DNA of 64,000 bases, taken from positions 1-64,000 of the forward strand of contig JANXSY010000073.1 of NCBI GenBank assembly GCA_025356435.1, written 5' to 3'. The DNA comes from Isosphaeraceae bacterium. GTDB taxonomy: Bacteria; Planctomycetota; Planctomycetia; Isosphaerales; Isosphaeraceae. Both the position numbers and the translations under genes were made by a program. Every line of letters starts with the position of its first letter. Position 1 is the stretch's first letter. The notes under the pieces were generated by a model. It saw only the letters and a program-made list of their open reading frames with translations. It was not told where the DNA came from and did no database searches. Below, piece by piece: positions 9,778 to 19,371 of the stretch.

Positions 9778-11132
9778 TAAACGAGCCGGTTGAGTCGCGC
9801 CACTTCGGCATACCACTTCGCGCTCAGTTTCGGCGTCCGCGTCTGGGTGGGGTAGTCGACATAGACCGCGCCGAAGCGTTTCTCGTAGCCCTCGGCCCAC
9901 TCGAAGTTGTCCATGAACGACCAGAGGAAATAGCCCTTCACGTCGAACCCCTCGGCCGACGCGCGATGCAGTTCGGCGAGATAAGCGCGGATGTATTGCT
10001 GGCGATCGAGGTCGAGGATCTCCCCCTCGGGAGTCACGTCGTCAGGGAACGCAGCGCCGTTCTCAGTGATGTAGGTACTCTTCACGCCGAACACCTCGGC
10101 CGCATGACGGACGGCCCAATACATCGTCTGCGGCGTGATGTTGATCCACCAGAGATCACCCTTGGGATATCCCCGGGGGAACGGCAAGACCTCGGGCCGG
10201 CCGTCGCGACCGGCCCGGACGAAGTCACCCGCGTAGAGGTTAAGGCCGAGGAAATCGGTCGGCTCCGAGATCAACTTCATGTCGCCGGGACGGACCTCAG
10301 GGGCGTCGGCACCGGCTTCAGCGAGGAAGGCGTCGGGATAGTGGCCGAGGAAGACCGGCCCCATGAGCTGACGATTCGTCTGCTCGTAGAGCGTCTGCGC
10401 GGCGACGATATCGGCCTCGGTCTCGGTGGCCGGGATCTGGGGTGCGGGGAGGTGATTGTGGACCCATCCCACGCGAGCGCCCGGCCCGCCGAACTCCCTC
10501 ACAGCCGCGACGCCGTGCCCGTGTGCCAGCAACGCATGATGATACGCCTGGTTAACGACTCGTTTCGGCTCCTTCCGCCCCGGCGCGAACGTGCCGTTTT
10601 CGTATCCGTTGCCGATGAAGCAAGGGATCTCATTGACGGTGAACCAATCCTTCACGCGATCTCCGAGCCGCTTCACGACCGTCTCAGCATAGGGCCGGAA
10701 GGCGTCGGCGGTCTCGCGCACGGTCCAGCCGCCCCGGTCTTCGAGGCACTGCGGGAGGTCCCAATGGAAGAGCGTCACCCAAGGCGTGATCCCTCGTGCG
10801 AGCAAGGCGTCGATGAGTCGGTCATAAAACCGTAGCCCCCCCTCGTTCACAGCCCCGACGCCGCCGGGGATCACCCGAGGCCAGGCCACCGAGAGCCGAT
10901 AGTGGCGGATGCCCAGCCCGGCGATCAGGTCGGCATCGGCCTCGTAACGGTGATAGTGGTCGCAGGCGACGCTTGGCGTGTCGCCCCGCTTGACCTTGCC
11001 GGGGATCGTCGCGAACCGGTCCCAGATCGACTCGGATTTCCCATCCTCGGCCGCCGCCCCCTCGATCTGCGCCGAGGCCGCCGCGACCCCCCAGACGAAG
11101 CCTTCGGGGAACTGGTAAGACGTTCGACTCAT
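9777..11132 (-). CDS. GH1 beta-glucosidase
   Basis: Encodes 451 aa, full length for glycoside hydrolase family 1. The N-terminal signature FPEGFVWGVAAASAQIEGA, the HWDLPQCLEDRGGW segment, acid/base E168 in FTVNEIP (the usual Pro right after Glu is Ile here) and nucleophile E357 in YITENGAAF are visible, as is SFMDNFEWAEGYEKRFG near the end. No signal peptide, so it acts in the cytoplasm on imported beta-glucosides or cellobiose. The start at 11132 is chosen because GAGG lies 9-10 nt upstream and the domain begins right after; an ATG 30 nt further upstream is possible. First gene of a minus-strand run reaching 3427. Confidence 0.95.
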   Translation of the reverse strand: MSRTSYQFPEGFVWGVAAASAQIEGAAAEDGKSESIWDRFATIPGKVKRGDTPSVACDHYHRYEADADLIAGLGIRHYRLSVAWPRVIPGGVGAVNEGGLRFYDRLIDALLARGITPWVTLFHWDLPQCLEDRGGWTVRETADAFRPYAETVVKRLGDRVKDWFTVNEIPCFIGNGYENGTFAPGRKEPKRVVNQAYHHALLAHGHGVAAVREFGGPGARVGWVHNHLPAPQIPATETEADIVAAQTLYEQTNRQLMGPVFLGHYPDAFLAEAGADAPEVRPGDMKLISEPTDFLGLNLYAGDFVRAGRDGRPEVLPFPRGYPKGDLWWINITPQTMYWAVRHAAEVFGVKSTYITENGAAFPDDVTPEGEILDLDRQQYIRAYLAELHRASAEGFDVKGYFLWSFMDNFEWAEGYEKRFGAVYVDYPTQTRTPKLSAKWYAEVARLNRLV

Positions 11133-11333
11133 CTCGATGGACCTCGATTCAGTCACTCGCACCGCGTCCGAAGTGCCACATCTTGGCCATCAACGCCGCG
11201 CAGGGGAAGCCCCCGCCCCTCAAGGCGGTCGAGACAAACCGATCTCACCTCGGGGAATCCTCGCGACACTGCCGCCTTTATGGTCGTATCATGAAGGCGG
11301 TGGAAGCGACTCCCATCGAACAGAGAATCGGCG

Positions 11334-12470
11334 ATGAAAACTCGGAACGGTTCGCGGTCCTTCAGTCTCATCGGCGTCATCACATCCCTGGCCGCATCGA
11401 CGGCCTTCGCCACGGGGGGGCCGCCCAAACCGACCCCGACGGTGCAATGCCGCCTCATCATCGAGCCGAAGCCGGGGTGGGGCTATAATGCGTTTAACTC
11501 ACGATTTGAGCTGCAGAACACGTCGGTTGCCCCCATCAAACTTGAGGCGAAGGTCTATCCGGTTTTATCGCATGTCGACCTGGAGGTGAGGGACGACAAG
11601 GGCATGCTCCTGCCCAAGAACGCCGATCGTTATGGAGCGTACACCTATTCATTTGACGACGAGCCGAGGTCTGAGGTCATCCAGCCCGGCAGGTCGTCTC
11701 GTGAGTCGATCGATCTCTTCGAACAGCTCGAAGATGTCAACGGATCGGTCAAGCCGGGGCTTTACACCGTCGAAGCCGTCTTTCGTTGGAACGGTCAGGA
11801 AGTGCGATCGAACCGGTCGCGAATCTTCGTCTGGGCGCGAGACCCGGACGGGTGGATGCTCGGCTGGGAGGATGACATCGACCAACTCCGAGGAAAATCC
11901 TCCCTGAATCTGACCCTCTTTCGGCCTCCGGTTTACGTCCCGATTGAGTTCGAGGGCCTCGACCGCCCGGCCTTCGATGACCCCAAAAACCCAGTGGTGC
12001 TCAACGTTGATTGCCGCCTCGTCATCGGCCCCAAGCGAAGACGGAACCGCGATGGGTTCGACGCTCATATTGATCTCAAGAACCTTTCGGACGAACCGTT
12101 GAAGATCACGGCGGGGTCTTATCCCATCTCGGCTCACCTCGATCTCGACGTGAGGGACGACAAGGGGGTCCTCCTGCCCAAAAGCATCCAAAGAGCCGGT
12201 GATATCTTCGCGCCGTTTTCTTCTGAGGGACAATCGATCGTGGTCAAGGCTGGCGAGACGGTACAAGAATCCTTCTACCCTTTCGTGCAGGTCGACACGG
12301 ATCGCCGTCCGATCACCCTGGGGACATACACGATCGAAGCCGTCTTCCGATGGCGCGGTCAGGAAGTCCGGTCGAACCGAGTGACGATCCAGGTCTTGGA
12401 GGACGACAAGCGGTTGGCTGACGAGGAGAAACTGAAGCCCAACGACACAGCGTCGAAGGCTGCGAAGTAG
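11334..12470 (+). CDS. Secreted hypothetical protein with internal duplication
   Basis: Encodes 378 aa. After a signal peptide (MKTRNGSRSF...STAFA) the protein consists of two copies of a roughly 130-residue module, residues 36-166 and 224-355. The copies share CRLIIEPK/CRLVIGPK, LEVRDDKGMLLPK/LDVRDDKGVLLPK and YTVEAVFRW.GQEVRSNR/YTIEAVFRWRGQEVRSNR, with beta-rich, Ig-like spacing. The closing part is also very similar at DNA level, so the duplication is fairly recent or conserved. The C-terminus is a charged low-complexity tail. No known family was recognised; an extracellular beta-sandwich binding protein is the most that can be said. It diverges from the glucosidase gene. Confidence 0.75.
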   Translation: MKTRNGSRSFSLIGVITSLAASTAFATGGPPKPTPTVQCRLIIEPKPGWGYNAFNSRFELQNTSVAPIKLEAKVYPVLSHVDLEVRDDKGMLLPKNADRYGAYTYSFDDEPRSEVIQPGRSSRESIDLFEQLEDVNGSVKPGLYTVEAVFRWNGQEVRSNRSRIFVWARDPDGWMLGWEDDIDQLRGKSSLNLTLFRPPVYVPIEFEGLDRPAFDDPKNPVVLNVDCRLVIGPKRRRNRDGFDAHIDLKNLSDEPLKITAGSYPISAHLDLDVRDDKGVLLPKSIQRAGDIFAPFSSEGQSIVVKAGETVQESFYPFVQVDTDRRPITLGTYTIEAVFRWRGQEVRSNRVTIQVLEDDKRLADEEKLKPNDTASKAAK

Positions 12471-12575
12471 CGAGGATCGTTTTGAAACCTGGAGGCCGGT
12501 TCGGGTATGATGGGGTTCTCGCCGAGACGTCGTGCGAGAGCATGGCCCGCGACCGCGTAGGAGCCTTCCCCAACG

Positions 12576-15500
12576 ATGAGACCCCACCGCACTGCCCTGC
12601 TCGCCCTGATGCTGGTTGTCTCGGGATCGGCCGTCGGCTCTGCGGCCGACGCTCCCGCCGCCAGGCCGATCAACTTCGACCGCGACGTCCGGCCGATCCT
12701 CTCTGAAAACTGCTTCGCATGCCACGGACCCGACGCCAACAAGCGGAAGGCGAAGCTCCGGCTCGACACCAAGGCGGGGGCGTTCGCCGACCTCGGCGGT
12801 CATGCCGCGATCGTCGTCGGCAAGCCCGACGAGAGTTCGCTGATCGAGCGGATCACCTCCGACGACCCCGTTGAGAAGATGCCGCCCGCCAAGTCGGAGA
12901 AGTCGCTCACGAAGGACCAGGTCGATCTGCTCAGGCGCTGGGTCGCCTCGGGGGCCGAATACAAGGGGCACTGGGCGTTCGAACGTCCGATCAAGTCCGA
13001 ACTTCCCACGACTCCCGGACCGACCGAGATCGACCGATTCGTCCGCGCTAAGCTCGCCGAGAAGGGCCTGAGCCCCTCCCCCCGCGCTGACCGCGTGACC
13101 CTGATCCGTCGCCTCGGCTTTGACCTCATCGGCCTGCCGCCGACGCCGGGCGAGGTCGATGCGTTCGTCATTGACGCTTCGCCGCAGGCTTATGAGAAGG
13201 TTGTCGACCGTCTGCTCGCCTCGCCCCACTACGGCGAGCGGATGGCGATGGCCTGGCTCGACTGGGTCCGCTATGCCGACACCGCCGGCTATCACAGCGA
13301 CAATCAGCGAGAGGTCTCGCTCTATCGCGACTATGTTATCAACGCTTTCAATCAGAACAAGCCGTTCGACCGCTTCACGACCGAACAGATCGCGGGAGAC
13401 CTGCTGCCAAACCCGACCCGAGAACAAAAGATCGCGTCTGGATACAATCGAATCTTGATGACGACCGAAGAGGGTGGTGCCCAGGCCAAGGAATACATCG
13501 CCAAATATGCGGCCGACCGCGTGCGGAATGCGTCGAACGTCTGGCTGGGGGCAACGCTCGGATGCGCCGAGTGTCATGATCATAAGTTTGACCCTTACAC
13601 CGCGAAGGACTTCTATCGGTTCGCCGCGTTCTTCGCTGACATTCAGGAGGTGCCCGTCGGATCGCAGCCCCCCACCCGAATTCCGACCCCCGAGCAGCAG
13701 TCAAAGCTCGATGAGTTCGACGCGAAGATCGCCTCGCTCAAGTTGACGCTCGACACACAGACCCCCGCGCTGACAGTGTTGCAGGCTGAGTGGGAGAGAT
13801 CGGCGGAGAAGAAGCGGGATCGATGGGCGACTTTGATGCCGATCTCGGCGAAGTCGCAGGCCGGGACGCCCCTGAAAGTCGGGCCGGACGGCACGATCGT
13901 CGCCGAGGGGAAGGCGGCGGAGATCGACACCTATGTCCTCACGTTTGACGTCCAGTCGAAGGCGATCACCGCCTTGCGTCTCGAAGTTTTCCCCGACGCG
14001 AGTCTGCCGGGCCGAGGCCCTGGCCGCGCGGCGAATGGGAACTTCGTGCTGAATGAGTTCGCCGCCGAGGCCGCGAGCAAGCCGGTGGCGCTGGAGAATG
14101 CGACGGCGACCTTTTCACAGCCGGGATGGGACATTAAAGGGGCGATCGACCGCGACGGCGCATCGGGCTGGGCCGTGATGGAACAGGCCGGTCGGCCGAA
14201 TCACGCGGTCTTTGAGACCAAGGTCAACCTGGGCGACGGCAAGCCCGTCACGCTCACGATCAAGCTCGCGATGCGGTATGGGACAGAGCATCTGATCGGC
14301 AAGTTTCGGGTCGCGGCAACCGACGCCCCTCGACCGGTGAAGGCGGGAGGAGTCGACGGCCTGCCGACGGCCGTTCGCGAGGCACTTGCGATCGAGCCGG
14401 GCAAGCGCACCAAGCCGCAGGCCGAGGCACTCACCGCCCACTATCGGACGATCGCCCCTCTGCTCGACCCGACCCGGAAGGCCCTCGCCGCCATCAAGAC
14501 CGAGCGAGACGCCACCGTCGCGGCCTCCCCGACGACGTTGGTGACGACCTCGGGCGCACCCCGAACGATGCGCATCCTGCCGCGAGGGAACTGGCTCGAC
14601 GAGACGGGGCCGGAAGTGACCCCGGCTGTCCCAGCCTTCCTCTCACCCGAGATCAAGGGGCGACGCGCCACACGGCTCGACCTGGCAAACTGGATCGTCG
14701 GGGCCGAAAATCCGCTGGTCGCGCGGGTGTTCGTCAACCGGCTCTGGAAGGTCGGCTTCGGCCAAGGCCTCGTCTCTTCTCTTGAAGACTTTGGCGCACA
14801 GGGCCACTCTCCCACCCATCCCGAACTACTCGATTGGCTCGCGGTGACATTCCGCGAGGAGGGCTGGGATGTCAAGCGGCTCATAAAGCGAATCGTAATG
14901 AGCGATACCTATCAGCAGACGTCACATGCAAGCGATCCGCTCCGCGAGGCCGACCCGAATAATCAGTGGCTCGCCCGCCAGAGCCGGTTCCGGCTCGAAG
15001 CCGAGTCCGTCCGCGACGACATGCTCGTGATCTCGGGCCTGCTGGCCCCCAAAATCGGCGGGCCGAGCGTGAAGCCCTATCAGCCGGCAGGCTACTGGGA
15101 ACACCTGAATTTCCCGAAGCGGACCTATCAGAACGACCACGGCGAGGGCCTCTACCGGCGCGGGATGTATACCTTCTGGCAGCGGACGTTCCTCCATCCC
15201 AGTCTGCTCGCCTTCGACGCTCCGAGCCGGGAAGAATGCACCGCGCAGCGGTCGAGGTCGAACACCCCCTTACAGGCACTCGTCCTCTTGAATGACCCAA
15301 TCTATGTCGAGGGCGCACGGGCGCTCGCCGAGCGGATGCTCACAGATGGCGGCAAAGAGACTGGTGCCCGGCTCGACGTTGGGTTCCGGTCGGCCGTCTC
15401 GCGCAGGCCCCGGCCCGATGAGCTTGCGATCTTCGGGGACCTGATCGATAAGCACGATCGCTACTTCCACGCCCACCCCAAAGAGGCCGACCAGTTCCTC

Positions 15501-15611
15501 CACGTCGGCGAGCGGCCAATACCCAAGGGGGTCGACGCCGCCGAACTCGCGGCCTGGACCTCGGCGGCCCGCGTGATCCTCAACCTCCACGAGACGATCA
15601 CCCGCAACTGA
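12576..15611 (+). CDS. PSD1-type DUF1549/DUF1553 protein with planctomycete cytochrome c domain
   Basis: Encodes 1011 aa. A signal peptide (ends near SAAD) precedes the planctomycete cytochrome c domain with heme motif CFACH (C46, C49, H50) and distal MPPAKSEKSL. DUF1549 follows (HWAFERP..., DRFVRAKLAEKGLSPSPRADRVTLIRRLGFDLIGLPPTP cut into its usual blocks) and includes a second CxxCH, CAECH (C330, C333, H334), followed by DHKFDPYTAKDFY. The C-terminal third is DUF1553 (RATRLDLANWIV, NRLWKVGFGQGLV, SRSNTPLQALVLLNDP). It is followed 47 bp later by a DUF1501 gene, the standard planctomycete pairing. An extracytoplasmic redox role in polymer breakdown is often proposed; no reaction is proven. 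Confidence 0.93.
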   Translation: MRPHRTALLALMLVVSGSAVGSAADAPAARPINFDRDVRPILSENCFACHGPDANKRKAKLRLDTKAGAFADLGGHAAIVVGKPDESSLIERITSDDPVEKMPPAKSEKSLTKDQVDLLRRWVASGAEYKGHWAFERPIKSELPTTPGPTEIDRFVRAKLAEKGLSPSPRADRVTLIRRLGFDLIGLPPTPGEVDAFVIDASPQAYEKVVDRLLASPHYGERMAMAWLDWVRYADTAGYHSDNQREVSLYRDYVINAFNQNKPFDRFTTEQIAGDLLPNPTREQKIASGYNRILMTTEEGGAQAKEYIAKYAADRVRNASNVWLGATLGCAECHDHKFDPYTAKDFYRFAAFFADIQEVPVGSQPPTRIPTPEQQSKLDEFDAKIASLKLTLDTQTPALTVLQAEWERSAEKKRDRWATLMPISAKSQAGTPLKVGPDGTIVAEGKAAEIDTYVLTFDVQSKAITALRLEVFPDASLPGRGPGRAANGNFVLNEFAAEAASKPVALENATATFSQPGWDIKGAIDRDGASGWAVMEQAGRPNHAVFETKVNLGDGKPVTLTIKLAMRYGTEHLIGKFRVAATDAPRPVKAGGVDGLPTAVREALAIEPGKRTKPQAEALTAHYRTIAPLLDPTRKALAAIKTERDATVAASPTTLVTTSGAPRTMRILPRGNWLDETGPEVTPAVPAFLSPEIKGRRATRLDLANWIVGAENPLVARVFVNRLWKVGFGQGLVSSLEDFGAQGHSPTHPELLDWLAVTFREEGWDVKRLIKRIVMSDTYQQTSHASDPLREADPNNQWLARQSRFRLEAESVRDDMLVISGLLAPKIGGPSVKPYQPAGYWEHLNFPKRTYQNDHGEGLYRRGMYTFWQRTFLHPSLLAFDAPSREECTAQRSRSNTPLQALVLLNDPIYVEGARALAERMLTDGGKETGARLDVGFRSAVSRRPRPDELAIFGDLIDKHDRYFHAHPKEADQFLHVGERPIPKGVDAAELAAWTSAARVILNLHETITRN

Positions 15612-15658
15612 TACCGCCGGGACGATCTTGGTCGAAGCCTCCTATCAGCGAAAGACAA

Positions 15659-17113
15659 ATGTCGATGAGCCCTCACGATCATTTCGCCCGGGAGATCCAC
15701 CGGCGGGCCTTCCTTGGCGGCACGGCGGGTATCGGCTCGCTAGCTCTTGCCTCGCTGCTTCAGCCCGACCTCGCCGGGGCCGCTGACATCTCTGGCGGGT
15801 CGTCGGCGAAGACCGACCGCTGGACAGGCGTCGTCAACCCGCTCCACTTCGCTCCCAAGGCGAAACGGCTGATTTACCTCTACATGGCGGGTGGGCCGTC
15901 GCATCTGGAGACGCTCGACTACAAGCCCAAGCTCGCCAAGTTGAGCGGTCAGCCGATGCCCGAATCGTACACCGCCGGCATGCCGATCGCGCAGCTTCAA
16001 GGGCAAAAGCTCACCTGCTTCGCCCCCCAGCATCCGTTCCAGAAGTATGGCAAATCTGGCCAGGAAATCTGCACGATCTTTCCCGAGATTGGCAGTGTCG
16101 CCGATGAGATTTGCATCGTCCGGTCGATGGTCACCGAGGCCATCAATCACGACCCAGCACACACCTATATGAATACCGGTACGACGATTTCGGGCCGACC
16201 GGCGATGGGATCTTGGCTCGACTACGGACTGGGGTCGGAGAGCCAAGACTTGCCCGGATTCGTCGTGATGTCCTCCTTCGGCAAGTTCGGCCAGGCTCAG
16301 CCGATCTCGGCGCGGCAGTGGCATTCGGGCTTCTTGCCGAGCCGATTTCAGGGGGTCGAGTTTCACTCAAAGGGTGACCCAGTGCTCTATGTCGGCGACC
16401 CCAAGGGGATCGACCGCGAGCGCCAGCGTGACGTTGTCGACGCCGTGCAGCGGCTCAATGCGCTGGAAAATCGCGAGCTTGCCGACCCCGAGATCGCCAC
16501 CCGGATCACCGCCTACGAGACCGCGTTCCGGATGCAGGCGAGCGTGCCCGAACTGATGGACGTCTCGAATGAGCCGAAGCATGTCCTGGATATGTACGGC
16601 ACCAAGGGGGGCGACGGCTCGTTCGCCGCGAATTGCCTACTCGCCCGTCGCCTCGCCGAGCGCGGGGTAAGATTCATCCAGCTCTATCACAAAGACTGGG
16701 ACCACCACGGCAATCTCAAGGGTGACGTCGCCGGCACGGCCCGCGAGGTTGATCGAGGCGCGGCGGCACTCATCAAAGACCTTAAACAGAGAGACATGCT
16801 CAAAGATACGCTCGTGATCTGGGGAGGCGAGTTCGGCCGGACCCCGATGGCGCAGGGTAATGGCCGAGACCACCACATCAAGGGCTTCTCGATCTGGATG
16901 GCCGGCGGCGGAATCAAGCCCGGCATCAGCTACGGCGCGACTGACGAGTTAGGCTATTCGTCGGTTGAGAATATCGTTCATGTGAACGACCTTCACGCGA
17001 CGATCCTCCGCCTCTTCGGTGTCGATCACAAGCGGATGACCTACAAATACCAGGGCCGAGACTTCCGGCTGACTGATGTCGCCGGCAACCCGATCAAGGC
17101 GATCATGGCCTGA
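15659..17113 (+). CDS. DUF1501 sulfatase-like protein, Tat signal
   Basis: Encodes 484 aa. The N-terminus has the twin-arginine leader IHRRAFLGGTAGIGSLALASLL. The DUF1501 body has the hallmark YLYMAGGPSHLETLDYKPKL, the TEAINHDPAHTYMNTG segment, RGVRFIQLYHKDWDHHGNL, LVIWGGEFGRTPMAQG followed by GRDHH, and a final DVAGNPIKAIMA. DUF1501 belongs to the alkaline phosphatase/sulfatase fold; the D/H residues in these motifs would be metal ligands. ATGs at 15659 and 15665 are both possible. It is the partner of the DUF1549/DUF1553 gene immediately upstream and probably co-transcribed with it. Confidence 0.93.
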   Translation: MSMSPHDHFAREIHRRAFLGGTAGIGSLALASLLQPDLAGAADISGGSSAKTDRWTGVVNPLHFAPKAKRLIYLYMAGGPSHLETLDYKPKLAKLSGQPMPESYTAGMPIAQLQGQKLTCFAPQHPFQKYGKSGQEICTIFPEIGSVADEICIVRSMVTEAINHDPAHTYMNTGTTISGRPAMGSWLDYGLGSESQDLPGFVVMSSFGKFGQAQPISARQWHSGFLPSRFQGVEFHSKGDPVLYVGDPKGIDRERQRDVVDAVQRLNALENRELADPEIATRITAYETAFRMQASVPELMDVSNEPKHVLDMYGTKGGDGSFAANCLLARRLAERGVRFIQLYHKDWDHHGNLKGDVAGTAREVDRGAAALIKDLKQRDMLKDTLVIWGGEFGRTPMAQGNGRDHHIKGFSIWMAGGGIKPGISYGATDELGYSSVENIVHVNDLHATILRLFGVDHKRMTYKYQGRDFRLTDVAGNPIKAIMA

Positions 17114-17136
17114 GATCGGCCCGCCCTAGCTTGAAT

Positions 17137-17141
17137 GGAAG
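17137..17141 (+). promoter_or_regulatory. Ribosome binding site (GGAAG) deciding a TTG start
   Basis: GGAAG is placed 7 nt before TTG 17149, a normal Shine-Dalgarno spacing, whereas the alternative TTG at 17131 lacks any purine-rich element. It is the main reason for the start chosen for the MFS exporter. Confidence 0.5.
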
Positions 17142-17148
17142 CCACTTC

Positions 17149-18438
17149 TTGAATTCCGAAGAACAGCCCCACGACCCCTACGCCGCGCTCCGAATTCCCG
17201 ACTACCGCCGCCTGATGCTGGCCTGTCTCGCGACTTCGTTCGGGGGGGAGATCCAGGCCGTGGCAATCGCCTGGGAACTCTACGAACGGACGCATTCGGC
17301 CTATGTGCTCGGCATGATCGGCCTGGTCTTGATCGTCCCCGTTTATGCCCTGGCCCTGCCCGCTGGACATGCCGCCGATCGCTATAGCCGCACACGTATT
17401 TTCGTGATGACGCAAGTTGTGCTCGCCGTCGCGACGCTCGGTCTCGCGGCGTTCTCGTTCAGCGGAGGCCCGATCTGGGTCGCTTATGCGTGCCTGGGGC
17501 TGACAGGTGTCGCGCAGGCGTTTTTGCGGCCCGCTCGATGGGCATTGATGCCGCAGGTGGTCCCGAAAGATACGCTTCAAAATGCCGTCACCTGGAACAG
17601 CACGAGCTGGCAAGGCGCGGCCGTCGCGGGGCCTGCGGTCGGCGGGCTCATCATCGCGACGACCGGAGGTGCGGGCTGGGCCTACCTGGCAAACGCCGTG
17701 CTGGCAATGATCGCCGTCGCGCTCATCAGCGCGATCCGTGCGAAGCCCGCCCCGCCGCCCGCCGAGCCGGTGACGCTCCGATCGTTCCTGGCCGGGTTCA
17801 AATTCGTGTGGTCAAACGACCTGATCCTCGCGACGATCACGCTCGACCTGTTCGCGGTCTTGCTCGGCGGTGCCCAGGCCCTCTTGCCGATGTTCGCCAG
17901 AGACATCCTCCACGTCGGCCCCGAGGGGTTAGGTTGGCTCCGCTCCGCCGAGGCGATCGGCGCGGTCTTGATGGCGCTCACGCTCGCGCATCGCGCCCCC
18001 TTCCGCAAGGCCGGGCCGACTCTCCTGATCGCCGTCGTGATCTTCGGGCTGGCGATGATCGGCTTCGGCCTCTCGACTGATGTGAAGGTCTCGTTCCTCA
18101 TGCTCGCGCTCGCCGGGGCCGCTGACAACATCAGCATCGTCGTCCGGTCGACACTGGTTCAGATCATCACTCCCGACTCGATGCGAGGCCGGGTCGCTGC
18201 GGTGAACGGCCTGTTCATCGGCACGTCGAACGAACTGGGAGGTTTCGAGTCGGGCCTCACCGCCGCCTGGTTCGGCCCGGTCGTCTCGGTCGTCGGCGGC
18301 GGGATCGGCACGCTCTGCGTCGTCGCCATCGTCGCCCTCGCCTGGCCGAGCCTCCGCAAGCTCGGAGTCATGCGATCGCCGACTGCCGACGAGACCGCAG
18401 CGATGGAACCGGTGGCGGAAGCGCCCGGGCTTCATTAG
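17149..18438 (+). CDS. MFS exporter (EntS/MFS_3-like)
   Basis: Encodes about 429 aa with 12 predicted hydrophobic segments. YRRLMLACLATSFGGEIQAVAIAWELY opens the MFS_3 (enterobactin-exporter-like) family, and GHAADRYSRTRIFVMTQ is the loop 2-3 D-R-x-x-R-R-type motif; ALMPQVVPKDTLQNAVTWNS is the family's central signature. The start is uncertain: no in-frame ATG fits. TTG at 17149 is preferred because GGAAG lies 7 nt upstream; TTG at 17131 would add six residues without a ribosome site. The substrate is unknown. The SDR gene begins shortly after the stop, so the two may be co-transcribed. Confidence 0.85.
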   Translation: MNSEEQPHDPYAALRIPDYRRLMLACLATSFGGEIQAVAIAWELYERTHSAYVLGMIGLVLIVPVYALALPAGHAADRYSRTRIFVMTQVVLAVATLGLAAFSFSGGPIWVAYACLGLTGVAQAFLRPARWALMPQVVPKDTLQNAVTWNSTSWQGAAVAGPAVGGLIIATTGGAGWAYLANAVLAMIAVALISAIRAKPAPPPAEPVTLRSFLAGFKFVWSNDLILATITLDLFAVLLGGAQALLPMFARDILHVGPEGLGWLRSAEAIGAVLMALTLAHRAPFRKAGPTLLIAVVIFGLAMIGFGLSTDVKVSFLMLALAGAADNISIVVRSTLVQIITPDSMRGRVAAVNGLFIGTSNELGGFESGLTAAWFGPVVSVVGGGIGTLCVVAIVALAWPSLRKLGVMRSPTADETAAMEPVAEAPGLH

Positions 18439-18479
18439 GCTGGATGTCCTCGAACAGCCCTCTCCCGGAGCCAGCCCCC

Positions 18480-19283
18480 ATGAGCCCCTTCCGCACCGAC
18501 CTCTTCGCCGGCCGCGTGGCCCTGCTCACCGGTGGCGGCACCGGGATCACGCGAGGGATCGCCGAGATGCTCGCGGCGCACGGGGCCGAGACCGTGCTCG
18601 TGAGCCGCAAAGCCGAGCATGTCATGAGTGCCGCGACCGAGATCGAACAGACGTTCAAGCGTCGATCTCTCGGGTTCGCCGCCGACGTCCGCCAGCCCGA
18701 GTCGCTTGAGGTGGCCGTGGCCTATGCGGTCAAGGAACTGGGTCGGCTCGATATCCTGGTCAACGGCGCGGCGGGGAACTTCCCCTGTCCGTCGGGCGAC
18801 CTGACCCCGAACGGCTTCGGGACAGTGATCGATATCGACGCGAAGGGCACCTTCAACGCCTGCCGAGCGGCCTACCACGCCTGGATGCGCGAGCACGGCG
18901 GTTCGATCCTCAACATCAGCGCGACGCTGCATTACGGCGGCACGCCCGGCCAGGTCCACGTCGCGGCGGCGAAGGCGGCCGTTGATGCGTTGACGAGGAC
19001 GCTGGCCGTCGAGTGGGGGCCGCTCGGCATCCGCTCGAACGCGATCGCCCCCGGCCCGATCGGCGACACCGAGGGGGCCAAGCGGCTCTTCCCCGGCGAA
19101 GTCGGCGAGCGAATCGCGGCAGCCGTCCCGATCCAACGGCTCGGCACGATCGCCGACATCGCGGCCCTTGCCCTCTTCGTCCTGAGCGACGCCGGGGCCA
19201 ACCTCAACGGCGCGATCATCCCCTCCGACGGCGGCCTCAGCCTCCGAGGGATCTTCGACCAGGCTTTCACGAGCCGTTTATGA
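18480..19283 (+). CDS. SDR oxidoreductase resembling peroxisomal-type 2,4-dienoyl-CoA reductase
   Basis: Encodes 267 aa. The Rossmann signature TGGGTGI (residues 17-23), NGAAGN (95-100) and the APGPIGDTEG segment identify a classical-size SDR. The match to 2,4-dienoyl-CoA reductases is specific: the catalytic Tyr of the usual Tyr-x-x-x-Lys is absent (V161, with K165 retained) within GQVHVAAAKAAVDALTRTLA, as in the DECR family, where another residue takes over proton donation. The likely reaction is NADPH-dependent reduction of dienoyl-CoA in unsaturated fatty-acid oxidation. The start at 18480 has GGAG 9 nt upstream; ATG 18444 is an alternative. It follows the MFS gene closely. Confidence 0.85.
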   Translation: MSPFRTDLFAGRVALLTGGGTGITRGIAEMLAAHGAETVLVSRKAEHVMSAATEIEQTFKRRSLGFAADVRQPESLEVAVAYAVKELGRLDILVNGAAGNFPCPSGDLTPNGFGTVIDIDAKGTFNACRAAYHAWMREHGGSILNISATLHYGGTPGQVHVAAAKAAVDALTRTLAVEWGPLGIRSNAIAPGPIGDTEGAKRLFPGEVGERIAAAVPIQRLGTIADIAALALFVLSDAGANLNGAIIPSDGGLSLRGIFDQAFTSRL

Positions 19284-19316
19284 GGGACAATTCTTGCTTT
19301 TGGATCGAATCTGGAG

Positions 19317-19330
19317 AGAATAGGTATTCT
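19317..19330. promoter_or_regulatory. 14-bp palindrome, possible operator upstream of the VPS10/PDZ gene
   Basis: AGAATA and TATTCT arms separated by GG form a perfect inverted repeat in the 88-bp gap before the gene at 19372. Its AT-rich make-up stands out from the surrounding high-GC DNA, which fits a promoter or repressor site. No regulator is identified. Confidence 0.3.
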
Positions 19331-19371
19331 GGAGCATCTGAACGCTAGACATAACGGAGCAGGAATCGCCG

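Noticed and set aside
11649-13583. Minus-strand 644-codon open frame
   Set aside because: It lies opposite two well-supported plus-strand genes, is Arg/Asp/Gly-rich, and shows no domain; typical high-GC antisense artefact.
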